Source: Haliscomenobacter sp. | GTDB lineage: Bacteria; Bacteroidota; Bacteroidia; Chitinophagales; Saprospiraceae | Length of the DNA: 64,000 nucleotides | Reading direction: 5' to 3' | Assembly (NCBI RefSeq): GCF_016718685.1 | Contig: NZ_JADKCX010000030.1 | Location: forward strand, 15,066-79,065 | Shown here: positions 28,652-38,920 of the stretch, in pieces | Numbering within the stretch: position 1 is the first letter of the stretch | Layout of the letters: every line of letters begins with the position of its first letter | Program-made: the position numbers and the translations under genes | The notes under the pieces: model-generated | What the model was told of the DNA's origin: nothing | Databases searched by the model: none | The model's input: the letters and a program-made list of their open reading frames with translations, nothing else

Positions 28652-30979
28652 TCAACCATAACACCGTACCTCCAACAAGCCCGCCGGAACCTCCTCCGAT
28701 GGATGTTCCACCTCAATCCGCAATGACCGCGTCACTACCGCTTCCTCAAACCGGATGCTGCGCTGGGTCTGATGATTGTCCACAATCTCCGCCAGCAACT
28801 CATCCCGATCATTCCAGATCCGCAGGTTTTTTACACAAAAAGGCATCTCATTTTCCGGATGCGCCATCAGCACCGTTTCCATCGGATGGTCAAAATCGGT
28901 GTCAAAATGCAGCACCAATTGCCGGATGTTTTGAGGTTCCTGCCACTCCAGGTTCAAGGTAGGTTGTTTATCAGCAAGGTCCGCCACCCAGGCATTTGGC
29001 TGATTCGTGGGCCGTTGCAAGCCGTTGCGGATGTTTTCGGCTTGAAAAGCTCGAAGCGCTGGAGTAAACTTCAACGCCAGGTTTTTCCCCGCCGGGCGGC
29101 GTTGCGGGCACCAAAACTCGAAGGCCTCTACCCCAATGTCTTCCAGCGGCTCCTGTTTGCCATAATTAGAAACCGCTTTGTTGATGGCGTTGAACACCGT
29201 CAAAATGCCCGTGATGCGTTGGTCCGAAAACTGCAATTTGACCTGCTCATTTTTCAAAATGGTCACAAAACCATAAGCCTGAAGTTGGGCAGTCGGACTG
29301 TTTTTGGCCAAAAGTGGGTGCTCATTGAGGGCAAAACTGAGTGGCACACAATTGCGCCCGGGCTGCAAATGCACGACCTGTTTGGCCAAAATCACATCGG
29401 GGGTATGGTTGTCTACTTTGCTGGATACGCGGAGTTCGATTTCCAAATCCGTAGCGGCCTCGGCGTAAGGATGAATGATGAATTGGAGTGGAGCCTGGTT
29501 CGCACCAAATTGCAAAGGCAGCATTTGTGCCAGAGAAAAAGGCATCGGCTCCGCTTCGCCGCTCGGCAAAAGTTCGGCAAGTTGCAACTCGCTACTAGCG
29601 GAAATATGGGCACGTTGCACTAGGTCCGCGGCATCCTGTAAAGACAAGTGGGGAATGTGCTGCCCTGTTTTGAGTAAGGCTTGTTGCAAGGATGTTATGC
29701 GCGTCGGATCGGCCAGATCACGCGGCAACAGCCCGTGTTCGGCACACAACTTTGCCGCCATACCCACCACCTGCCCACCGTGGGCGCTGGTGGCCATTAC
29801 CCGGCAAGACGCAAAGGCCACGTGACTGGCCGAGATGATGCGTCCGGCCAGGAACAAATTGCTGATGTTTTTGGAATAATAACAGCGATAAGGAATCCCG
29901 TAAATCCCTTTGCTGTGCCACTGATTACAACTGGACAATTCTTTTTCAGAAAAAACGCCATCAGCAGGGTGCAGGTCGATCGACCAACCGCCAAATGCCA
30001 CGTCGTCATAATGGGCACGTTGCTCCACTACGTCTTGTTGAATGAGCATATAATCGCCTTCAAACCGGCGGCTTTCGCGTTTGCCGGGAATATGCCCCAC
30101 CCATTCGAGGGTCAGGTTGGCAGCTTCGGGGAAATTGCCGGAGTTTTTGATGTAATTCCAAACGCCGTACACCACTTTCCACAGTTCCCATTTGATGGTT
30201 TCGGTGTCGTGTACGGTGTCCAATCGCCCACCGTATTCGATCCACCAGAGGCGGCAACCGAATTCCTGGGTGTTGAACGAGCGGAACTTGGGAATCTTCT
30301 GTGTCACGTCATGCGCAAAACTGGGCGCGACAAAGGGAATGGGTTTGCCCACATCTTTGGAATAAAAATAAAGGCTGTGCCCCAGCAGTTCGCCGTAAGC
30401 TTTGGAAGGCGCAAATTTTTCTCCAAACTCCTCCTGCGCCTCCGCACCCATGCGAAACGCAGCACCCGCCAAAAAGCCTAAAATGCCATCACCGGAGGCA
30501 TCGCTGAAAAGTGGTGCGGTCAACTCGTAGCGGGTAGAATTTTGGGAACAAAAAGCGTAAACTTTGGAGATGGTATCGGGATCGGATTTTTCCAAATCGT
30601 ACACCGCCGTATTGAGCAACAAGGTGATATTGGACTCGCTCACCACTTTTTCCAACAAAATGGTATCAAAAATGAGCGGATTGCTGTCGGGATTGCGGTA
30701 CATGTTTTCCACCAACAATTCATCAATGACTCCCCCTTCGCGGGCCCAGCGGTTGTTGTTGCCCATGTGGGAGGTAGCGCCCAATACCCAGAGCCGCACC
30801 TCGCTGGAGGAGTTCCCGCCCAACACGGGGCGGTCGGTCACCAGGGTTACCCGAATGCCTGCCCGCGCCGCCGTGATGGCGGAACACAAGCCGGACAAAC
30901 CACCACCTACCACCACCAGTTCACTGTTCAGGGTGGTATTTTTGGGGTCTCTTTTATCGCTTGCTGCTGCTTTTATCAT
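28652..30979 (-). CDS. FAD-dependent oxidoreductase with C-terminal carbohydrate-binding-like domain
   Basis: Protein of 775 residues. The dinucleotide motif VVVGGGLSGLCSAITAARAG is at residues 21-40, followed by LVTDRPVLGGNSSSEVRLW; this is the FAD-dependent oxidoreductase family frequent in polysaccharide-utilisation loci. The second half contains SRRFEGDYMLIQQDV and NLFLAGRIISASHVAFASCR, conserved in the family. The last 160 residues (VADLADKQPTLNLEWQEPQN onward) look like a discoidin/F5-8C-type beta sandwich. No clear signal peptide. Last gene of the SusCD cluster, 54 bp downstream of the symporter gene; it may oxidise the imported sugar (inference). Confidence 0.85.
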   Translation of the reverse strand: MIKAAASDKRDPKNTTLNSELVVVGGGLSGLCSAITAARAGIRVTLVTDRPVLGGNSSSEVRLWVLGATSHMGNNNRWAREGGVIDELLVENMYRNPDSNPLIFDTILLEKVVSESNITLLLNTAVYDLEKSDPDTISKVYAFCSQNSTRYELTAPLFSDASGDGILGFLAGAAFRMGAEAQEEFGEKFAPSKAYGELLGHSLYFYSKDVGKPIPFVAPSFAHDVTQKIPKFRSFNTQEFGCRLWWIEYGGRLDTVHDTETIKWELWKVVYGVWNYIKNSGNFPEAANLTLEWVGHIPGKRESRRFEGDYMLIQQDVVEQRAHYDDVAFGGWSIDLHPADGVFSEKELSSCNQWHSKGIYGIPYRCYYSKNISNLFLAGRIISASHVAFASCRVMATSAHGGQVVGMAAKLCAEHGLLPRDLADPTRITSLQQALLKTGQHIPHLSLQDAADLVQRAHISASSELQLAELLPSGEAEPMPFSLAQMLPLQFGANQAPLQFIIHPYAEAATDLEIELRVSSKVDNHTPDVILAKQVVHLQPGRNCVPLSFALNEHPLLAKNSPTAQLQAYGFVTILKNEQVKLQFSDQRITGILTVFNAINKAVSNYGKQEPLEDIGVEAFEFWCPQRRPAGKNLALKFTPALRAFQAENIRNGLQRPTNQPNAWVADLADKQPTLNLEWQEPQNIRQLVLHFDTDFDHPMETVLMAHPENEMPFCVKNLRIWNDRDELLAEIVDNHQTQRSIRFEEAVVTRSLRIEVEHPSEEVPAGLLEVRCYG

Positions 30980-31033
30980 GATCTCAAGTGTAGAAAATTA
31001 ATTTAATGGGAAGGTTTCACTTTTGATGGTGCG

Positions 31034-32737
31034 TTAAATATGGCTATTGGCCTCAATTTGAATCTTCTGCGCTGCCTGCCAGGGAATGATCGCCCCCAGC
31101 AAAATCACCATCGAAATGATCCGGGTCACCAGCCCTCCCGAGCTGGTCAAAAAACTCAGAATCAACAGAATTAGAGCCACAAAGACCAGGGCACCAGCAA
31201 TCACCTGCATGCCGTAACGGTTTTGCTTTTTGATTTCAAGGGCTTCAGCAGGATTGGCCTCCAGCGCATCGGCAATGCGCTGGGCTTTGGTGTCGGTGTA
31301 CCGCAAGTATTCTACCGCAACCAGGTTTTTGGAACGGGCGTAAAGTTCGTAGGCCAAAAGCAGCAGCAAAGGCAGGCCAATGCCGATGATCGTTTCCAGC
31401 GCCCGACTCAACTTGAAGTCGAGCAACATTGGCGACAGGATTTTGAAAAACAGGTTGACCGAGAGGCCAATCAGGGTAATCCAAAAGGTGGTTTTGCCAT
31501 TGAGCCGTTTGGAAAACAAGGCCCAGAGCGGCGGTGCCAATAAGGGACCACCCGAAATGGCCGAAATGCTCAGCACTACTTCCACGATCCCTCCAGCCGC
31601 GGGCACCATTAAAGCAATACCAATCATGCCCAGCCCGAAGCCCCAGGAAGACAGCCGAGCTACCCGGATCAGTTGCCGATCGGATGCATCCGGCTTGACA
31701 AACCCTTTGTAAATGTCGTTGGTGAATACCGCTGAAACCACGTTCAAGGTCGTGTTCGCACTGGCCGAAGTAGAAAAATACATGCCGGTGAGCATCAGCC
31801 CCAGCAAGCCTGGAGGCAATACTTTTTGGCAAATCAACAAATAGGCATTTTCAGTATCCAGTCCCGTCAAATCTGGATTGATGGCCCGATAAATCATCGG
31901 TGGCAACATCCAGATCATCGGACTGATCAGGTACAATCCTGCAAAAAGGAAGGCCACTTTGCGGGCCGATTTAGGGCTATCCACACTGGTGTAGCGCTGC
32001 ACAAAAGTCCAGTTGCCCCCGATGTAGGCGATATGATACAATACAAAAGCCAGCACAAAACCCAGGGTGTATTCCCCGTTGAGGAGATTAAAAAAATCGT
32101 CGGGAACCTGCTGCGTAAAGTTGCTAAAACCGCCCACCTGCCCCAGCGAAAGGGGCAGCAAAATGAATACCGCCGCCGTCAGGATGACGAATTGCAGGAT
32201 ATCGGTCACCATCACCGCCCACAATCCACCCACCGCCGTGTAGGAAATCATAAACAAACCCAGCACAATCGTGGACTCAAACAGCGGATAACCCAGCGAT
32301 ACACTCACCAGTTTGGCCACCGGGTACAACACCGAACCTTTGATAAAAACCGATACCAACGTGAAAATCCCGATGTAAAACTTCTGCACGTTTTCGCCCA
32401 GTCTTTCGCGAATGAACTCGGCAGCCGTGAGATTGCCCGTAGCCCGCCAGCGGGGCGACAGGAACAAACCCGTTACCAAAGCCCCCAGGCACATCGTCCA
32501 CTGAATGGTCACCGCCACCCAGCCGTGTTTGTAGGCAATAGAACCCCAGGCCACAAAAGTCCCCGCCGAAAAGAAGGACATGAACAGGGACAGTCCGCCG
32601 ATGAACCAGGGTACTGCTTCGCCGCCCGCAAAAAAAGATTTGAGGTTGCGGCCAGTCCGGGCAAAGAGCATCCCGATGCCCAGCACAAAGGCAGAGAAGA
32701 TAAAAATGACGGCGGTATCGATGTAGGCGTTCAACAT
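31034..32737 (-). CDS. Sodium:solute symporter (SSS family)
   Basis: Integral membrane protein of 567 residues with about 13-14 helices. Family features: VLGIGMLFARTGRNLKSFF, then GGLSLFMSFFSAGTFVAWG near residue 50, YTAVGGLWAVMVTDILQFVI near 170, and LMLTGMYFSTSASANTTLNV near 320. SSS transporters couple Na+ entry to uptake of sugars, acids or osmolytes across the inner membrane. Placed downstream of SusCD, it is the likely inner-membrane importer for the locus product. Flanked upstream by a perfect 38-bp hairpin. Confidence 0.92.
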   Translation of the reverse strand: MLNAYIDTAVIFIFSAFVLGIGMLFARTGRNLKSFFAGGEAVPWFIGGLSLFMSFFSAGTFVAWGSIAYKHGWVAVTIQWTMCLGALVTGLFLSPRWRATGNLTAAEFIRERLGENVQKFYIGIFTLVSVFIKGSVLYPVAKLVSVSLGYPLFESTIVLGLFMISYTAVGGLWAVMVTDILQFVILTAAVFILLPLSLGQVGGFSNFTQQVPDDFFNLLNGEYTLGFVLAFVLYHIAYIGGNWTFVQRYTSVDSPKSARKVAFLFAGLYLISPMIWMLPPMIYRAINPDLTGLDTENAYLLICQKVLPPGLLGLMLTGMYFSTSASANTTLNVVSAVFTNDIYKGFVKPDASDRQLIRVARLSSWGFGLGMIGIALMVPAAGGIVEVVLSISAISGGPLLAPPLWALFSKRLNGKTTFWITLIGLSVNLFFKILSPMLLDFKLSRALETIIGIGLPLLLLLAYELYARSKNLVAVEYLRYTDTKAQRIADALEANPAEALEIKKQNRYGMQVIAGALVFVALILLILSFLTSSGGLVTRIISMVILLGAIIPWQAAQKIQIEANSHI

Positions 32738-32768
32738 GTACGTGTTTTGGTGAATGTTGTTTCTTCTT

Positions 32769-32860
32769 TAGGTGTGTCTTAAGTGTCTTAGGTTTCTTAG
32801 GTGGTGAAAAACAGTTTTTTTACCACCTAAGAAACCTAAGACACTTAAGACACACCTAAG
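32769..32860. repeat. Perfect 38-bp-arm intergenic hairpin, CCTAAG family
   Basis: Arms at 32769-32806 and 32823-32860 are exact complements; the loop is 16 bases and can pair further through an A/T run. Units TCTTAGGT, AAGTGTCTTAGG and GGTGGT recur. The right arm includes the stop codon and last codons of the upstream toroid-protein gene, so the element overlaps coding sequence. Related to 4195-4296 and 45217-45320. Confidence 0.85.
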
Positions 32861-35399
32861 CAATCAGAGATAAAGGCCAAAAACCATTTAGTGGTCAAGG
32901 TGATCGTCAGGATTTCAAAGCCCAGTGCTGGTAGCTGCCTGGCCTTTGCCGCAGCGCCCTTGATGCTGAGTTGAAAATCTGTAGCCTGCGCCCGGTTGTT
33001 CATCAAAATCACAAAAACCTTGTCTTTTTTCTCCGTAGTCGCCAGCAAGTAATCAATCGCCGGATGGTCGACTTTGACTATATTTTCATCCACAATCAGT
33101 CGCGCTTTTTGGCCATTGATTGTGCCAGGCGCAAAACCATAGGCCTGATGTGGCCCAACTTTGGGCGTTACAAATCCCCGGGGGAAACGCACCTGCCCAT
33201 TCGAGCGCAATTCTGCTTCAGCCATCAGGTAATCGGTCAACCAGCCAATTTGCCACCAGGCGTGGTGCGGGTAAGGCCCGGCGCCCCGGTTCATCGCATT
33301 CCAGTAATAAGAAGCGACACTGGTTTTGGCGTCCACAAAAGCATCACGGCCCCAGGCACCCGCCCGCGCCAGATCGGCGAAGATGGGTTCTTTGGTGATT
33401 CCATACATGCGGATGAACAAACCCGCGTGGCTGCACAATTGAATCGGCCCGTGGATATTGGAAGAACCAAAAATCCCGCCGTGTTCAAAACTGAGTCCGG
33501 CCTGGGCAATTTCCCAGTCCTGTCGCTCCACCCCATTCACGGTTTTAGCAGCAGTAGTAGGAATGGGATGGGTGAAAATGGAAGTGGTGTATATCTTGGC
33601 CGCGCTGATGGCGGCGGTTTTATATTTTGCTTGTTGGGTCAGGTCAAAAAGGTCGAGAAAAGCCTGGGCGGTTTGAGCTGTGGCAAAATCGGGTGCGTAA
33701 CGAGCATCCCCACATACGCCCAGGTAGCTCCCCTTGGCAACGGCGGCCTGCAACAACCAATCCGCTCCTTTTTGGGCCGCGACAGGTAACGCGGGTCTTT
33801 CAAAATGCGGTAAGCCACTACCAAACCATAAAAAGTAGCCCGCAAATCCTTGATGTCTTTGAACAATTCCGCTTCATTTTTGCGGTCGTAGGCTACGGCC
33901 CAACTGCCATCGGCTTTTTGGTTTTTCAACAACCACTCCGCTCCGGCGCGCAGGCGCGCTTTCAATTCGGCGTTGTTGGGTTCAAAAAGCAGGATATTGC
34001 CAATGTCGAGCATGGTGTAGTAGGTCACCGCGATGGGCTCCACCACTTCACCCCATTCCTCTACGAATTTTTTGCTTTTGGCCAGGTAGTATTGTCCCGC
34101 GAGCGAACCGTTGAAAAAACCGGGCTCGCTGATTTGTTGTACAAATTTGAAATTGAGCGCGTAAGGCAGTACATTTTTGGTCAACAAGGTATCCTGCGTC
34201 GCATTCGCCAACATCCACATGGCACCGTAATCGGAGTTTTTCATGGCGTCCTTGTTGGAGCCCACTACGCCACCGAGGTAAGATTGTGCCCCAATTTTTC
34301 GCCCCTGAAACTCCTCAATGTTCCACAGCGAGGTTTGTGGATCGCTGAGGTAATGGTGCATTTGTTGGATGCGGCTGGTCAGGGATTGTTTGCTTTGGCG
34401 CAGCGCCAGGGCAGATTTGAGCTGGTACACATCGTAGGCCGCGTGTTTGATGGCCTGAAACCAATCGCCAGTGCCGAGGTGATAGCGGGAAGTGTAGGTG
34501 ATTGCCTCGCCAGCTTTCAGCAAAGATTTGGGCTCGCCCAAAACGGGATAATACAAGGTAGGCGACAGCTGCGCCTTGCGGTTTTTGTGCGAAAGGCCAA
34601 TGTTCCAGTCGTGGAGCGTGTTTTTGTCTTTGGCCCAGGGATCGCGGCAAAGGCTGGGGTCGGCAATCAGGGCCAGGGTCAGTCCAGTTTTGGTGCTCAC
34701 CAATGGTGCCAGCGTGCTGGCCGAGCGCTCGCGGTAAACCACCGGCAAGGCAGGAACACCATGCCCATAAGCATAGGACAAGGCAAAGTTGGGTTGAATG
34801 TAATTTCCATGAAAATAACCAGGCACGGAGGCCCAGGCCAGGTTGCTTTCGCTGATGTTGGCCAAACTCGGGGTAGCTAGCGAGTAATACCCGTCTTTTT
34901 TTACTTTAAGGGTTTGAGTTAGGAGGATGTCGTTGGGGAATTTGGGGTCAAAACGCCACTCGGCCACCAGAATGCCTTGCTCGGTTTCCTGTTCAAAGCG
35001 TAGTTGATTAGGCGCAATTTGCTGGCCTTTTTGCGCAAAAAAATGCAGTGCCTGTCCGGCAGTGTTCAGCGAAACGGGGTTGATGCTTTCCGCCCAAATC
35101 TTTTGCTGGTAATGGTAAGTGTCTTCGGGGAATTTTTGCCCGGTGATGCTTTTGAAAGTGGAATCGGGGTCTGTTTTGGGTTTTTCGGCACTGTACAGTA
35201 AAGTGTGTTCTCCTGAGGGCTGCTCCAGGTTGACCCAGGTCTGGCCTTTTTTAACGGCAATGGTTTTGATGCGCCAGCCCGATCCGCTGTTTTCCCAACG
35301 CAGGCGCAGGTTGGCATTGGCCAGGTTGAGCACCTGCGGCGTTTGAGCCGCGAGGCACAGGATCATGCTGCTGAACAAAAAAGAGAATAAAAATTTCAT
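32845..35399 (-). CDS. Secreted toroid-fold (glycosidase-like) protein of the PUL, frameshifted as read
   Basis: About 851 residues after repair. Signal peptide (residues 1-18, CLAAQ); a beta-sandwich N-terminal domain (about 20-300); then a helical region (about 320-800) with repeated hairpins such as RAGAEWLLKNQKADGSWAVA and AAQKGADWLLQAAVAKGSYL, which suggests an (alpha/alpha)6 toroid like many glycosidases and lyases. A short beta domain follows. I cannot name the family or catalytic residues. One G is lost near 33780. The last residues are encoded by the right arm of a hairpin. It lies downstream of the GH9-like gene and upstream of the symporter; probably acts on the imported glycan (inference). 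Confidence 0.72.
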
Positions 35400-35432
35400 G
35401 TCTCTTTTGCTGCGGTGTTTTTGTTTGCTAAA

Positions 35433-37337
35433 TCAAGGTTTTATATTGATGCTGGCATTTTGGGCAAATCCAAAAGAGCCGTAGCTAACTTGCAAGGAAC
35501 GTCCGGTACTGGGTACTTTGTAATTGGCCCTAAAAATGCCCGTATTTTCGCCAGTTTCCGTCACTTCAAGGGCGATGGCGGGTTTTTGATCCACTTTTAC
35601 CCAAACCTTCCCTTTTTCTACCTGATCCCAATCCAGGTTCAAGGCAGCTTTTAGCTCAATCGTCACGGTTTCACCCACTTTGGCTTGGGTAAGGACTACG
35701 CCCCGGGCATTCAAAATTTTGACCTGTTGGCTACCCAGAGTAGAAAAGGTCAGTGTGGCCATCCAGCCCCGATTGGATACACACCAACCTTCGGTGGCGT
35801 AAGCGTCTTTGCCAATCTGATCCTGAGGTTCTTGTCCAGCAGCTTCGTTTGCTTTTTTCTGAAAATCCTTGTCCAGCGGTGAGCCATCCAGGGTGCCGCG
35901 CACCTTGCCCAATTGCCCGTAGCCATTGGGGTGCGCTCCGGGCCAACCATTCTCAACCCCAGCCCAATACCCACCGATGTCCAGTCGATCCTGGCTTTTG
36001 TTGCTCAAATGTGCGCCGACCGGATTGACGCCAAAAACAAAATCCACCTGGGCCCAGCCAATGTCGCGGAGTCGGGGATTTTTCAACAAGTGCGCCACAG
36101 CAAATAGCGAACCGCCCAAAGCCGGAGCTCCACCCAGTTCTTTGGTTTTGGCATGCGCCCATTCCGTTTCGCTGTGTACGCGGTATTTCCAGAAGTTGTT
36201 TGTTTTTTGCTGCATGTGGATGGCCCATGCGCTCAGTTTTTCACGTGTTCCTTTGGGAGCTTGTTCAGGTGCCAATAGCAAGAAATATGCAAGAGCTTGT
36301 GGTGTAATGTGTTCGGCATTGCGGATCCACCACATGTGGCGGGGATTGTTGAAATCCCAGTTTTGGATGATGTCCTGGGCGCTTTCCTGGGCCCACTTCA
36401 GGTATTTGCCTGGGTTGCCCTGGGGCTCGTTTTTTTCACAATAATACATAAACAGGTTCCTGAATACCGACTGCCCGTAGGCATTGCCCATTTCGTTGAA
36501 TTCCTGGAACCCGATGTCCACCCATTTGGTGCTGTAGGTCCAGTAGCGCACTACTTTGTGGCGCTCGTATTCCAGCCATTTTTCGTTGCAGACCTTGCGG
36601 TAAAGCAGGTACTTTTCGCGGGGGAGATAGGGTTTTAAAAAATCGTGGTAAGCCGCACAAATCACCGACAATTGATCCAGATGGTTCCAATAATCGTATT
36701 GCATCCGTGGCTGGCCTTCGTAGCCCAGGCTACCGTGCCGACTGGCCACCGGGCCTTGGTAGGCGACATGGGTGTAGGCAAATTCGGCGTGCCAAAGGAT
36801 CAGGTCGATGAGGTCGGGTACATTGTTGTCCCCCAATTCCGTTTTCCAGCGGTCAAATAGTGCCGGATTCGAGGCGTAGTAGAGGCATTCAAAAATGGTT
36901 TCCAGCCCGTACGCTCCGCCGTCGCGCGAGGGGCCGCCGCCGTAGATTTTGCTCAAATCCGCGATCGAGGCATCTGCTGAACCCCGCACATCAATAAAAA
37001 AATCGTAGGCCAGTTTGGCCGATATTTTTTCCATCAAATGATCGGCAATCCAAAAAGGGACGGATTGGCCGTGCCCAGTTACGTCGATGTAAAATTCATT
37101 TTTGGCAATGGGGTTAAAGGTGCTGAACCAGCCCTCCTGATTCAGTATCTCGCCTTCAAATTCAACTTGTTTGCTGGTGGTGTTGAGGATTTTAAATTTG
37201 GTGCCGTCTTTGGCACCTACACAAACGAAACGTTTGGCTTCGCCCAGGTTGTATCCCGCTTGATTGACCAAAGGTTTGTTTTGGGCGAAGGCCACGAGGC
37301 CGACAAGCATAAAAACCAAGGTATGAATTGCACTCAT
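35433..37337 (-). CDS. GH9-like glycoside hydrolase with cellulase-type Ig domain
   Basis: About 634 residues from the ATG at 37337, chosen because it opens a signal peptide (MSAIHTLVFMLVGLVAFAQ). The N-terminal Ig-like domain starts NKPLVNQAGYNLGEAKRFV, the pattern preceding GH9 domains. The (alpha/alpha)6-like core includes GGGPSRDGGAYGLETIFECL, NNVPDLIDLILWHAEFAY and VFGVNPVGAHLSN. The classical GH9 catalytic Asp pair (DAGD) and late Glu are not recognisable, so it is either a divergent hydrolase or has a different active site. C-terminal beta domain (VWVKVDQKPAIALEVTETGE). Follows susD across an intrinsic terminator. Confidence 0.72.
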   Translation of the reverse strand: MSAIHTLVFMLVGLVAFAQNKPLVNQAGYNLGEAKRFVCVGAKDGTKFKILNTTSKQVEFEGEILNQEGWFSTFNPIAKNEFYIDVTGHGQSVPFWIADHLMEKISAKLAYDFFIDVRGSADASIADLSKIYGGGPSRDGGAYGLETIFECLYYASNPALFDRWKTELGDNNVPDLIDLILWHAEFAYTHVAYQGPVASRHGSLGYEGQPRMQYDYWNHLDQLSVICAAYHDFLKPYLPREKYLLYRKVCNEKWLEYERHKVVRYWTYSTKWVDIGFQEFNEMGNAYGQSVFRNLFMYYCEKNEPQGNPGKYLKWAQESAQDIIQNWDFNNPRHMWWIRNAEHITPQALAYFLLLAPEQAPKGTREKLSAWAIHMQQKTNNFWKYRVHSETEWAHAKTKELGGAPALGGSLFAVAHLLKNPRLRDIGWAQVDFVFGVNPVGAHLSNKSQDRLDIGGYWAGVENGWPGAHPNGYGQLGKVRGTLDGSPLDKDFQKKANEAAGQEPQDQIGKDAYATEGWCVSNRGWMATLTFSTLGSQQVKILNARGVVLTQAKVGETVTIELKAALNLDWDQVEKGKVWVKVDQKPAIALEVTETGENTGIFRANYKVPSTGRSLQVSYGSFGFAQNASINIKP

Positions 37338-37343
37338 TGGGTG

Positions 37344-37382
37344 AAAAAAGCCCCGATAAAGCATTGCCGTGCTTTACCGGGG
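37344..37382 (-). terminator. Intrinsic terminator between susD and the GH9-like gene
   Basis: On the minus strand a 13-bp stem (CCCCGGTAAAGCA, one mismatch) with a 6-base loop is followed at once by CTTTTTT. It lies 15 bp after the susD stop and 7 bp before the next start codon. It would lower expression of the downstream enzymes relative to susCD. Confidence 0.75.
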
Positions 37383-37397
37383 ACATGAAGGTTATAC

Positions 37398-38885
37398 TTA
37401 TTTCCAATCTGGATTCTGCTCGATTTTCGGGTTGGCCAATAGCTCATCCAAGGGGATGGGGAAATACCGGTGCTTGGCTAGTGGCGTACGTACAGGATAC
37501 ACGTTGTTCACGGCCTTGGGCACAACAGTAAGGAATGTATTGGTCCGTGTAAGGTCATACCAGCGGTCCCCTTCCGCAAAAAACTCCCAGGCACGCTCTT
37601 GAATTACCGCATCGATAAATGCTTCTTTGCTCAAACCTGGCGTGAGGTCACTCAAACCTGCCCGTTTGCGGATTGGATTGATAAAACCATACGCGGCAGC
37701 GCTTGCACCGTTTAAGCGGGCTTCTGCTTCTGCTGCGATCAAGTACATGTCGGGCAAACGCAGGATGGGAATGTTGGAGATCAAACCCGTGACAGAAATC
37801 GGATCCTGGTATTTTTTGATCAAAACAGCTTTGGTGGTGATGGGCGTAATGTCTTTCTGCTTTATAGTCACTCCGCTGCGGTTGACAAAAGTGGTATCCA
37901 ACAACTGGCGGCGTTTGTCGCTTGGATCAAAAGAATCAAAGAAGGTTTGGTACGCAAACATTGATCCAAAAGAGGTGCGGGAATAGTCTGCACCTGCACT
38001 CCCCGGAGGGCCACAGAGGCTGGTCAACTGGTGGCCACGGCCCGGAGAAATGGGGGCAGATTCATACGCCCACATGTTTTCTACCCGGGCAGCGTCTTCC
38101 TTGTCGTAGCGGTACACATCGCGTACATCGGCCATGAGGCTGTATTTGCCAGAGCTGATCACTTCCTGCGCTTTTTGCGAGGCTTTCGCCCAATCTTCAT
38201 TGTACAAAGCGGCTTTGGCATACAGGGCATTCACCACTTCCTTGGAAGGGCGGCCTTTTTCCACGGCGGGATAAGAAGGCAAACCTGCCGCGAGGGCCAG
38301 GTCCAAATCAGCATAAATTTGCTTGTATACATCGGCTTTGAGGCTTTTAGCCACGATACCTTCCGCCTCCGAAGTACTCGGCGAGGTTTTGATGACCACA
38401 TCCCTGAAGTTTTTGGTCAGGTTCCAGTGGTAAAAAGCCCGCAGAAAGTAGGCTTCGCCGATGATCTGGTTTTTGCGCGTAGCGTCCATCACCGCATCCG
38501 GCACTTTGGCAATGACCCAGTTGGCTTTTTCGATGCCATCGTAGCAAGATTGCCAGATTTGCATCGGCGATTCGTTGGCACGGCCAGCAGTGCGCTGGGT
38601 AGTGTAGTTGTCATCGTAGGCAAAGATGGTCAGGGTATTGCGCCCTACTACTGCCCGAGGGTAACACTGGTCGGCGCTAAAGTCGGAGACAATGGTCAAA
38701 GCTGGCCCGGCACCCATGTCGCCAATGGGGTCGTACACCGCGACCAGCCCTTTTTCGGCATCTGAAGCGGTTTTGTAAAAAGCTTCGGTGTAAATGGAGG
38801 AATAAATGGTTTCCTCCAACTCGCAGGACGTGGTCAGCAGGCAAAAAGCCAGGCACAGTCCGATGAATTGATATGATGCGCGCAT
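37398..38885 (-). CDS. SusD/RagB family outer-membrane glycan-binding lipoprotein
   Basis: About 495 residues from the ATG at 38885 (MRASYQFIGLCLAFCLLTTS then Cys). An ATG 11 codons upstream was set aside because it precedes a lipoprotein signal. The SusD fold is seen in ETIYSSIYTEAFYKTASDAE, then GEAYFLRAFYHWNLTKNF near residue 145 and ERAWEFFAEGDRWYDLTRTN near 455, with TPR-like helices between. SusD lipoproteins cap the SusC channel and bind the glycan at the surface. It begins 35 bp after susC on the same strand. Confidence 0.94.
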   Translation of the reverse strand: MRASYQFIGLCLAFCLLTTSCELEETIYSSIYTEAFYKTASDAEKGLVAVYDPIGDMGAGPALTIVSDFSADQCYPRAVVGRNTLTIFAYDDNYTTQRTAGRANESPMQIWQSCYDGIEKANWVIAKVPDAVMDATRKNQIIGEAYFLRAFYHWNLTKNFRDVVIKTSPSTSEAEGIVAKSLKADVYKQIYADLDLALAAGLPSYPAVEKGRPSKEVVNALYAKAALYNEDWAKASQKAQEVISSGKYSLMADVRDVYRYDKEDAARVENMWAYESAPISPGRGHQLTSLCGPPGSAGADYSRTSFGSMFAYQTFFDSFDPSDKRRQLLDTTFVNRSGVTIKQKDITPITTKAVLIKKYQDPISVTGLISNIPILRLPDMYLIAAEAEARLNGASAAAYGFINPIRKRAGLSDLTPGLSKEAFIDAVIQERAWEFFAEGDRWYDLTRTNTFLTVVPKAVNNVYPVRTPLAKHRYFPIPLDELLANPKIEQNPDWK

Positions 38886-38920
38886 GTTTTTTACTTTTAA
38901 AATCCTTAAAATTTTCACCC

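Noticed and set aside
31826..32782. 318-codon plus-strand frame
   Set aside because: Antisense to the sodium:solute symporter; rich in His, Arg and Gln as expected from the complement of membrane-helix codons.
33627..34880. 417-codon plus-strand frame
   Set aside because: Lies antisense to the toroid-protein gene, has no domain and a composition typical of a shadow frame.
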